NCBI GenBank assembly: GCA_963855995.1
Contig: OY979718.1
Span: 27,509,782 to 27,573,781, forward strand
Reading direction: 5' to 3'
DNA: 64,000 nt
Origin: Muricea muricata
Lineage: Eukaryota; Cnidaria; Anthozoa; Malacalcyonacea; Plexauridae
Part shown: piece after piece, positions 55,612-64,000 of the stretch
Layout of the letters: the number at the start of each line of letters is the position of its first letter
Position numbering within the stretch: position 1 is the stretch's first letter
The notes under the pieces: generated by a model
Database searches by the model: none
The model's input: only the letters and a program-made list of their open reading frames with translations
Told to the model about the DNA's origin: nothing
Translations under genes and position numbers: made by a program

Positions 55612-55910
55612 ATAGTATAGCATTTGTCAATCCTGAACGCTGACTGGTTAAGAACCACCCGATCCGAACGTTGTATCCCAATAAAATTATTGTCTCCAAT
55701 AAATTATTGGGATTGTTAGGGTTAGGGTCAGGGTTGGGGTCTGGGTCAGGGTTCATTTTATATGCATGAAATGACAATTCCAGTAACTATTGGAATTATC
55801 AAACGTTGTAACCAGTAATTTCATCAACGTTCGGATCGGTTGTTAAGAACCGTGTTTACATAACTTAATGTAAACACGGAAAATTTCCCGCCACTCGTAA
55901 CGGAACATCT
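55612..55910. repeat. Diverged third copy of the fold-back MITE, interrupted
   Basis: TATAGCATTTGTCAATCCTG and TGAACGCTGACTGGTTAAGA match the copies at 9993 and 48838. After a 185-bp insertion it continues with GTGTTTACATAACTTAATGT and CACGGAAAATTTCCCGCCAC. Confidence 0.75.
55657..55841. mobile_element. MITE with telomere-like G-rich centre
   Basis: Ends ACCCGATCCGAACGTTG and the inverted AACCGATCCGAACGTTG. The 10-bp GTTAAGAACC is duplicated at 55647-55656 and 55842-55851, in the size range of Mutator-like targets (9-10 bp). The centre 55715-55752 is a degenerate TTAGGG-like array (TTAGGGTTAGGGTCAGGGTT). Confidence 0.82.
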
Positions 55911-57886
55911 CGCCTGTGCGCCATTAAAACGCGAGCGTGTTTACAATTATCATTGCAATTTGCACATCAATGTTGCAACATTACAGCGCAATAACTGACT
56001 GTAGCTTTAATTGTTTACCTAGGCGGGCTATATGCAAAGTAATTGTAAAGCAATTCAGAATTGTAACACGCGGTTAAAAAAACTTTGTCTGAATATGAAT
56101 GCTTCGTTCTAAAGAAAAACCTATAGACCCCAAAATTTCAACCCTCGACTTGCAATCTTCGTCCCTCGCCCTTTTACTCTCGACCCTCCGACTTTTTAAT
56201 ACCCTCAACATCTGATAATCGAAAAACACCTGGGTTTACCCTGGGTTTTACGACATCTATTTCAGTTTTCTTAGCTAGCTTAATTGAATTGTGTTCAGGG
56301 ATTGAAATGGCTTTAATTTTAAATGTTATAATTGTCTTTGTGATTGTATATACTGTATACAACTGAACTACGATTTGTTTGACATGACGTCATGAAAAAC
56401 ATTTGTGCTATAATATAATGCCGACTCCCGTTAATAGCTACGACCTAAGGAAGAGTATTGTTGAAAATTTTGCTTACTCATTCTTAACGCTGACTTAAAC
56501 AAATTTGACACGCCGCATTATATTGCAGTTGATGACAACATTTCTAGAATACATTATTTTAAATCTATAAAAACTTGAATTTTCTACATTTCACCACTGG
56601 CATGGTCTTGGAAATATTTTATCAGAATTTCTCTCAAATAGGTTGGCTACAATGTTTCGACTCAGCCACAAATTCTTGATTGCATTTGGAGGATCGGTTA
56701 AATTCACGACATAATGCGTTGATAGAGTAAATAACAGTCTTATTGTCGAGATATTTAATTTATTTTGACGTGAAAATAGCACAACCAATGATGTTATTCC
56801 GCACAATGACTTTTCTAAAAGCTTTATTGATTAAATATAATAGTCAAAACATTGCACAGAAATACCCAGGTCTGGGGCAGGTTGTATAAAAGGTAAGGAT
56901 AACTAAAAAGATGTCACACAAGTCTATGAATTCATCGAACAAGAAAAGTATTTTTTTCTTTAACAACTGTATATTAAAGTACACATTTAAGCGATAAAAT
57001 GTAAGTCTAATCATTCACAAGATGAATAGGAGTGTTTTAAAATTTCTGCTTATCCACCGAAAGATTAGCGCGTTTTATACAACCCACCCCTGGATGATAA
57101 TCATAGCAGGCTGCACACATACATTTAAGTGTTGTTTTACGACTATTTAAAACACGAGCGGGAGTGCTTTCTTTATCAGATATTAACAAATTGCGAGTAC
57201 TTTAACAATCCATTTTAAACCTATCTTGTCAATTTTGAGTATAGATATTGCCTAAGCCGAGAAAATCGAGGCAACAGTTTTGTGAAAATCAACGTACTTG
57301 TGTTTTATCACACAATTATATATTCACGGCTATGATTTCATTTGTGTTTTCGTCATAAATTATCAATGAGTTCTAGAATCAATTAGATAGTTGAATTTAG
57401 TTGTAAAAAATCTCTTCAAAAAACCCAGTTTTACAACTAAATTAAACTGTATATGTTCTATTGCCTGATCGTCAGTGTAGATGAAATCGAAAAAGATTTC
57501 GAATTTCACCCAATCATCATACACTACATTTTAATTACAAAACATGTATGCTGCTGTAAAAATTTTGTTGTGTGGATAGTCTAAACATACAACATGCACG
57601 AGAGTACTATAATGTTATGATAAAATGTCAATTAAGACTCCTGCAACCAGAGCCTGGCAGAGGGCAAATGTGTGAATATCCCGCCCCGCTCCGCCCCCAC
57701 ATGCACCCTCCCTCAGTTAAAGTTTCAGCCATACTCTCCTGCTTACAACTGAAATATCCAATGTGTATATTTTCAAGCAGTGTCTACAACCTTGATTGTG
57801 AATAAACATATTTATATTACATATAAAGACGGATACATTTATATAAACTCCAGTGCTGCAGTGCATAAATAAAATATCGAACAATT
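55911..57886. other. No gene seen; 3-prime flank of the fibrinogen-related gene
   Basis: AT-rich without recognisable ORFs. Includes a short inverted pair near 57420-57440 (CCAGTTTTACAACTAAATTA versus TTTAGTTGTAAAAAAT at 57396). The part next to 57887 should be 3-prime UTR of the minus-strand gene. Confidence 0.35.
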
Positions 57887-58161
57887 CTAATATGGAAATG
57901 TTATGGGACGAAATTTCATTTCAGTTTTCTTGTGCGAATAATAATGGCCTCTCCATGTTACCCAGTTTATACCAGTGCCTGAACCATACTGCACACCATT
58001 TGCATGATAAAAACCATTGAGGTTTGATTCGTGGCAACCATGATACCACCATGCCCCCGTATAGGCTATAGCGCAATTTGTATTGCCGGTCTTGTCATTG
58101 TCACGATCTCTTGTGGTGAACATCATGCCATTGTGTCTTGTAAAGGAATCGCCTGCATCTC
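57887..58161 (-). CDS. Fibrinogen-related domain protein, terminal exon
   Basis: The acceptor TTTTAAAAAACAG on minus precedes 58161. The exon reads [80 protein letters not shown] and ends FRPITFPY. This is the C-terminal part of a fibrinogen C domain (ficolin, angiopoietin-like, tenascin family), with the DRDND calcium-binding loop, the last disulfide pair (NCA and HGC) and the WWY/SNLNG motifs. Such proteins are secreted and often act in recognition or matrix. Upstream exons are not visible before the BEL element at 58751 or to the window edge. Confidence 0.9.
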
Positions 58162-58750
58162 CTGTTTTTTAAAACAAATAACGCGTTATCACAAACCCCA
58201 GAGCGTTTTAGAGAGTGGAAGGAGACGGCAATGTCTGCCTGAAGTTCACTATTAGGCCGGGGAGCCTGTCGCCGTGCCTGATCCACAGAATGATTTTAAA
58301 TTTGCCTTGTATGTATGCCGCGCACAAGAGTTTTAAATTTGACTGAACCAAGAACCTCACAGAGATCATAATGACTCAGCTGCATTGTTTCTTGAGGGCA
58401 TACAGTCTTTGCTGAGATTTTTACACCGTGAGGCTTTGTTGAGAACTGCCTCTAGAAAAAATCTCACCAACAATTTTGAATCGTATTTATTAACGCGTTA
58501 CGCCTTTTTACAACAAATTCACATAAAAACACAATCACACTGGTGATTTGAGGCACTTAAAAAAGAGCAAAAACGGTATATTCCGAAACGCTCCAAAAGG
58601 TTCTCACGCGTGAAACACGCGCGAACAAAACAAAGTAATTATTCTAAAAGTAAGCAATTATCAACAGTTTCCGACACCCTCTCCCCATATATCCTGTCAA
58701 GATATATGTTCCTAAGGAAACTCAACATTAACAATCATTGATTGTCTCAA
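58162..58750. other. Intron sequence; no further exon recognised
   Basis: Searched on minus for the preceding fibrinogen-domain exon (expected GEFWLG-like motif); none found. The minus ORF 58286-58101 overlaps the exon in another frame and is not coding. Confidence 0.4.
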
Positions 58751-59033
58751 TCAATGTCCACTTTCGGTTTCTGTAACTTCCTGGACTCTGGAACGCGCTG
58801 CGACCGCTGCATTCCGGACCGGTAGGTAAACGGGGGCGAGTGGATTGAGAGTTTGCTGGTTTGAACTCTGATCGCACGATAATTCCAGAGGATACAGATG
58901 ATTCAATGCTCTCTCCAAGTGTCCATTTGCAGTTTTCACCTTAGCAGCGCGGATGATACCATCTCTTCCTGGAAAAAGCTCTTCTACTATCCCAAACGTC
59001 CATTTCCTCGGCTTCATTCATTTGAAGCAATGA
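58751..59033 (-). pseudogene. BEL 2 integrase C-terminal domain
   Basis: MKPRKWTFGIVEELFPGRDG, IIRAAKVKTANGHLERALNH and LYPLEL form the C-terminal domain typical of BEL/Pao integrase. Stop at 58751-58753. The junction with the rest of integrase is filled by the MITE at 59042-59377, and one base near 59018 shifts the frame. Confidence 0.85.
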
Positions 59034-59041
59034 TTACAACT

Positions 59042-59377
59042 CAGGCTCGGACTGGCCTATGTGCCACTGTGCCATGGCACATGGGCCCCTACTGGGACAT
59101 CAAATGGGCCCTTGACAATTGTTGTTCAATTTCCGTATTTGTAAACATTCAAAGATGTTTAAAACAGACTATTAGGCAGTACGAAACGAAAATAAGAGAC
59201 CGGATGGGAATGATTTGGAATTTTTGAACTCTTCAGGGTAGCGGTTAAATAATTCATCATGTTCTCTCCAGAATACCATAAAATCTTCACCTAAAACATT
59301 CAGGACAGCAAAAAATTTCAGGGCTCCTCTCGGTGCTAGAATGGCAAGGCCCCTTAATTGGGGCCAGTCTGAGTCTG
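59042..59377. mobile_element. hAT-type MITE in BEL 2 integrase
   Basis: Left end CAGGCTCGGACTGGCC and right end, inverted, CAGACTCAGACTGGCC. Exact 8-bp duplication TTACAACT at 59034-59041 and 59378-59385. The BEL frame on both sides connects across one copy of the duplication. 336 bp. Confidence 0.88.
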
Positions 59378-60189
59378 TTACAACTTCACCTACTGAGAGC
59401 GTTCCGATGGTGTTTCAAGTTGTGTTTCTCTCGTAAAGCGCGCAGGTACTTGGTACTCCATCTCTTCCACATATGATCTTTGCACTTCTTGAGATATTTC
59501 GCTCGTTTTCTAAGGTCGCGATTCTCTTCATTATGAGGTTCCAACTCGGGTAATAGGGTAGTACCAACAAACTGTAAGCTGTTTGGCGTACGTGTGCGTA
59601 GCTCTATGTCATCTTCTTGATACCCAAGTGGGCGATTATTCAAAGTTACTTCGATGTCCAACAATATGCCTTGCAATTCGTCCCAACTTAAGCAACTGTT
59701 CCCAATGGATTTGTAAAGAGCGCGTTTAACTAAAACTACGAGCCGTTCAAATTGTCCGCCCTACCAAGTGGCGCGACTCAACTTAAATTTCCAGTGAATC
59801 TTCTCGTTGGCCAAATGGTTTTGGAATTGCTCGTCAAACTGTACTTTCGCTAACCAAGCAGCTGCAGCTGCGAACGTTCCCGCGTTGTCCGAATAAATCT
59901 TGTTCTGTTATCCTTTCCTTGCAATGAGGCGTTTGAGTGATCGCAGAAATTTACTGGTCTCCATTGTTTTCGTTAGTTCCAGGTAGATTGCTCGACACAG
60001 AATACATGCGAATAACGTTACATACGCTTTACCTTGTGTTTTCTTTGATACTCGATATCTTATAGGACCAGCAAAGTCTACTCCAACGACTTAAAATGGT
60101 CTGTTACCCTCTGTACGATCTCGCGGCAGATTTCCCATTGGTGGTCTTGCGATTGGTTTGGCTTGGAATCGTCGACACTGGAAACATTC
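59378..60189 (-). pseudogene. BEL 2 integrase core
   Basis: Just inside the LINE junction the minus frame reads ECFQCRRFQAKPIARPPMGN (zinc-binding Cys pair). VGVDFAGPIRYRVSKKTQGK holds the first Asp, IYSDNAGTF the second, and GGQFERLVVLVKRALYKS the Glu. ILLDIEVTLNNRPLGYQEDD follows in the 59676-59386 ORF. At least three in-frame stops interrupt it. Confidence 0.8.
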
Positions 60190-63100
60190 CTTTATTATTA
60201 TTATTATTTAAAATTCTTTATACACGGTAACTTATCAACCTATCTAAGCCAATATAGATAAAAAGAGGTACAATATTATTAATTAGATAACAAAAAAAGG
60301 TTGCTTTTCATAAGGCCGTGTAGAGATAATAAGATAAAAACGTCAAAATACAAGAATTAATGACATGCATATTACATTAGAGTTACTGAATATATAAAGC
60401 TAATAATAAATTGGTAATGATAGAAGTAGGATACATAATTATATAGATTTAGCATTTATAAATAACTTGAAAAGTTACTTACAAATGAAGGATTTTCATT
60501 GATGAAATCTTGTAAGTTATGTTTGAATAACTTATCAGATATACTTAGATTCTTCAGATCAGTTGGCAGTTTATTCCAGGTTTTAGCAGCATGGTAGCTA
60601 AAACTTCGTTTCAATGTGTTTGTTCTAGGTTTTGCAAGTTTTAGCATAGCGCAATTACTACGTAATTTGTATTGGTTATTTACTGATAATTGGAACTGGT
60701 CAGAGATTGATATTGGAATTTCATCTTTTAATATTTTGCGCATAAACAATAGCGTATCAGTCAATCGTAACTGATTAAGTGGTAGCCAATTTAGTTTTTT
60801 CAGAACATCCTTAGAACGAATTTCCCAATTATCTCCGGTGATGATTCTTGCTGCCCTATTTTGAAGTTTTTGAAGTTTCGACTGTAACTCTAGTTTGCAA
60901 TTTTGCCACACCAGGGAGCAGTAGTCAAAATATGGTTGAACAAGAGCGTTATAAACCTGGGTTAGGCACTTCTTAGGGAGATAAGGTTTGATTAATTTTA
61001 TCGCTCCAATTCCGCGTGAAACTTTTTTGCTTATGCTATTAATTTGATTTTCCTACTTCAACTTATCATCAATGATCACGCCAAGACTCTTTGATGTATG
61101 AACCCTGTTTACAGTTTCACTACCAATTTTGATTATCGGGTCTTTCTCAATCTTACCTAGATTGTGACGAGAGCCAATAATCATATATTCTGTTTTGGAA
61201 ACATTTAGCGTTAGTCTATTTGCTACTAACCAGCGATAATATTATCAAGTTCCAAATTTAGTTATGTCTCTAGTTTCTCTACAGATTCTGCTGATGTAGA
61301 AACATTAGTATCATCTGCAAACATAGAGGGTTCTGCTTGATCAAGACAATTTGGCAGGTCATTGACGTATAACAGGAAAAGTAGAGGCCCTAAATTTGAT
61401 CCCTGTGGAACCCCACACTTAATTAATTTCCTAGATGATTTGACATTATTTACTTTACATGTTTGATATCTTTTGTCCAGATAAGATATAAACCAGTTTA
61501 GGGTACTCCCTGTAATTCCATAAAATTTTAACTTATCAATTAAGATTTTATGGTCAACGGTGTCAAATGCTTTCCGTAGATCTAAAAATAAAACTCCATT
61601 TATAAGACCTTTGTCAATATTCAAAAACTATTTATTTGTAGATTTTAGTAATGATGTTGTCGTTGAATGAGATTTTCGAAATCCAAATTGGTTATTTGTT
61701 AAGATATTGTTCTCATTTATATAAGAAATTAATTGATTATAAGCAATTTTTTCCAAAATTTTTGCAATGGTCGATAAAACAGAAATCGGTCTATAATTGC
61801 TACAGTCCGATTTGTCACTGTTTTTATATATGGGAGAAACAGTAGCATTTTTAAGATCTTCAGGGAAAATCCCTTGCCGCAAGGATCTGTTGAAAAGTTT
61901 TGTCAATGTAGGACAAATTACTTCAGCAGAATCCTTGACTAGTCTCGCATTGATCTTATCTGGACCGGTAGATTTTGAATCCTTTAAGTTACAAAGCAAC
62001 TTTAAGGTGTCATTTTCACTAACCTCATCAAAGGTAAAGGCATTGTGTGCATAATATTGCAAGTAATCAGCATAATTGTTTTGACTTTCTGGCAATTTTT
62101 CCGAAAGTGACGGACCCACATTTACGAAAAAGGAATTCAAAGTTTCAGCAATATTTTTATCACCTGTAACAGTTTCTTCATCTACTTCTAAAGAGGTTAT
62201 ATTAGTTGTTTTTGATCCTTTACCTCTAATGAGGTTGACACCTTTCCATAATTTCTTTGGATCGTTGCCATTGTTATTTATAGTATGTTGGAAATATCTT
62301 GACTTGGCTTTTTCTACTATTTTGTTGGTCTTATTTCGTGCTATTTTATACGCCTCGTAAGAATACCGAGATTTTGTCTGAATCGCTTTTTGTTTCAAAT
62401 AGTCGCGATTATTCATATGTTTCTTGATTTCATTAGTCAGCCATGGTGTGTGTTTACTTCTAACTTTACGCGTTCTCAGTGGAGCGTGTTTATCTGCAAT
62501 AGAAGTAAACACATTCTTCCAAATTTCCCACATTTTGTTTGGGTCTAACTCTTTTTCTATGTTGGCCGAATTTAGTGTATCGTACAGATCCCTTCTAAAT
62601 GCAAATTTTTTGTAGTTTTTAAAAGATCGTGATTCGACGATTTTGGGAGGCGATCTGTTTATTGCATCTTTTGTACATACATAAATCATATAGTGGTCGC
62701 TAATACCTAGACGAATCACTCCACTCGATTTCACTTTTTGTGGACTGTTGGTGATAAATACATCAATTAATGATGCCGTGTCAGTTGTGATTCGTGTTGG
62801 TTCTGTTATAATCTGTTCTAACTGATAGATATCCATGATATCTGTAAGTTGTCGACTACGGATATTCTTTTCAGTATCCAACAAATTACAATTTAAGTCG
62901 CCCACTATGTGATATTCTTTTCCTTCTGCCTCTAGTTTACGAAGCATTGTTTCAAATTTCTCAAATATTTCAGTAGGACTATTTGGCGGTCTGTACCAAC
63001 TAATAACGAAAAATGGCCTGCTTTTTCGTCTTTTTATTTCCAAACATATTATTTCAAGGTCGTCAGAAACTAAGTCTTGTCGCAGATTGGCGTTTATAGC

Positions 63101-63313
63101 CGTTTTAACATATAAAGCCACTCCACCACCTGCTAGGTTTCGATCGGCCCGGAAAACATCGTAGCCATCTATTTTCATAAAGCCATCATCAATATTTTTA
63201 CTTAGTCTAGTTTCATTAATGCTTAGAATGTGGCACGGCTTTTCTAATAGTATCGTTCTTAATTGGTCAATATGTTTAATTAAGCTTGCTATGTTTAAAT
63301 GCATTATCGAAAA
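60190..63313 (-). mobile_element. CR1/L2-type LINE, 5-prime truncated, in BEL 2
   Basis: About 3.1 kb on minus. Begins inside the endonuclease start and ends in a short (AAT)n tail (plus: TTTATTATTATTATTATTTA at 60191-60210). Both flanks are BEL integrase codons (RLVKKV on one side, KECFQCRR on the other), so the insertion is in a coding stretch. A target duplication longer than AAAG is not obvious. Confidence 0.88.
60456..63313 (-). pseudogene. LINE ORF2: AP endonuclease and reverse transcriptase
   Basis: The endonuclease shows IMHLNIASLIKHIDQL, ILSINETRL, GGGVALYVKTAINANLR, FVISWYRPPNS, HIVGDLNCNLL, SLIDVFITNSP and GISDHYMIYV. The RT has DSKSTGPDKINARLVKDSAE, NYRPISVLSTIAKILEKIAY and FGFRKSHST. 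A TAG at about 61628 stands where a Trp codon is expected. Then come FLDLRKAFDTVDHKILIDKL, KCGVPQGSNLGPLLFLLYVN and SMFADDTNV (active site). After several breaks the C-terminus follows (LQNRAARIITGDNW, KTWNKLPTDLKNLSISDKLF) to 60456. The pattern is CR1/L2. The upstream frame is fused to BEL integrase, so the long ORF to 63430 is chimeric. Confidence 0.88.
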
Positions 63314-64000
63314 GACTTTCTTTACCAATCGTCTTAGCCTCGGCACCCAATATTGCTCTCTAACCTTGGTCATAGTTAAGCCCCCCCCCTCGTCCCCCGT
63401 GCAAGGTGCGCTCGCGAGCCTCGTGAACAATGCTTTTGGTGTAGGGATGGACGTCAGTTAAGTATATCGGGTGTTTGCCTTGTATTCGACCTTTGCAATA
63501 CATGACCCCATCTTCATCGTTAGTCTCAACATTGGGGCGTACCTTGTCTTCAGATATTTGGTTACCTTGAGGTGACTGTGCTCGCGGTATCCAAAACGTG
63601 TGCTGGTTGTTGATCTCCTCAATTTCTAGTGGCATTTTCTGGTGGTTCTCTTTCTCTTCTCTGCAGTTGAACACAAATCGACGGATCCAAGCGATGACTC
63701 TGATAGTTTTCATTAAAGGGAATTTCTCGAGAAGTTCGTCAAAACTTGTCTGTGGAATCTACGGCTGAACTGGATACCTCTTTCACTGCTTTTGCTTTAC
63801 ACTCACTTTCGTGCGTCGGTGCAGTAACGATGTCCGGAGGCCATTGTTCTGGATGCACCAGCCAATCTGGGCGTTCCACTAAAGTTGATTACCGGAAACT
63901 CAGCCTCCTTAGCTTCCCGAATCTGCAGGATTATCGTGTGTAGGTACATGGCGCCAGGTGATTTCAGGATGCTCTTGGATCTTCTTTACCCGATTAGCTA
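63314..64000 (-). pseudogene. BEL 2 RNase H end and integrase zinc-binding region
   Basis: Frame 63713-63360 reads AWIRRFVFNCR, HTFWIPRAQS, GRIQGKHPIYLTDVHPYTKS and IVHEARERTLHGG, the linker and His pair of BEL integrase. The frame then shifts near a C-run at 63380-63388 and continues as MTKVREQYWVPRLRRLVKKV up to the LINE. From 63760 to 64000 only fragments such as TWRHVPTHDNPAD can be read. Confidence 0.75.

Larger units (their letters stand above)
58751..64000 (-). mobile_element. BEL/Pao retrotransposon 2, decayed, runs off the right edge
   Basis: On minus from the window edge: a degenerate RNase H end (THDNPAD near 63930), integrase zinc-binding region (63713-63314), then after a LINE insertion the integrase core (60187-59390) and the C-terminal domain (59385-59378 and 59033-58751). 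Different family from BEL 1. LTRs not seen (the 3-prime LTR would lie left of 58751). Stops and frameshifts throughout. Confidence 0.8.

Noticed and set aside
55715-55752. TTAGGG-like array as a true telomere or telomere fusion
   Set aside because: It is short, degenerate and lies wholly inside a MITE with a clear target duplication.
58101-58286. Minus ORF of 61 aa as an upstream part of the fibrinogen-related protein
   Set aside because: It is in a different frame, crosses the splice acceptor at 58162 and shows no fibrinogen-domain motif.

Overview
The window is AT-rich animal DNA. Genes have introns, and most of the sequence is nested transposable elements. The mix (DIRS, Ty3/gypsy, BEL/Pao, Penelope, CR1/L2-type LINE, hAT, Tc1/mariner and many hairpin MITEs), with an NR2E nuclear receptor, a HNK-1/chondroitin-type sulfotransferase and a fibrinogen-related domain, fits an invertebrate, probably a cnidarian. 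That assignment is inference; no species marker is visible.

Layout. 1-9.6 kb: a minus-strand DIRS element (about 129-9334) sits inside an older repeat whose unoccupied version lies at 50.23-50.65 kb. The DIRS carries a Ty3/gypsy element (2269-7099) with an ATAAG target duplication, and the coding interior of that gypsy is inverted relative to its own LTRs. A hAT-type MITE lies in the inverted gag. 9.6-11.5 kb: fold-back MITEs and short repeats. 11.6-12.9 kb: a broken Tc1 transposase containing a 186-bp piece of BEL gag. 13.0-18.85 kb: a BEL/Pao element with both LTRs, PBS and PPT, lacking integrase and split by two MITEs. 19.9-28.75 kb: a second gypsy (plus strand), with a TA-flanked MITE in its left LTR, a hAT MITE in its integrase and a hAT transposon in its right LTR. 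29.8-33.7 kb: a three-exon sulfotransferase gene (plus). 34-39.4 kb: MITEs and a decayed CCCH-finger ORF. 40.6-48.6 kb: the last three coding exons of an NR2E-like nuclear receptor (minus); its 6.3-kb intron holds an apparently intact Penelope-like element flanked by (TA)n. 48.8-57.8 kb: repeats and unassigned sequence. 57.9-58.2 kb: terminal exon of a fibrinogen-related gene (minus). 58.75-64.0 kb: a second, decayed BEL/Pao element (minus) split by a LINE and a hAT MITE, running off the right edge.

Host genes: the sulfotransferase has a type II membrane anchor, a short stem exon and a catalytic exon with both PAPS-binding motifs. The receptor has a two-zinc-finger DBD exon, a hinge plus LBD exon and a final LBD/AF-2 exon joined by phase-1 introns. 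Its 5-prime exon was not found. I found no convincing tRNA, rRNA or CRISPR, and nothing I would call a wholly new system. The most notable items are the inverted-core gypsy, the DIRS empty/filled site pair, and the Penelope element with hammerhead-ribozyme-like motifs in its terminal repeats.
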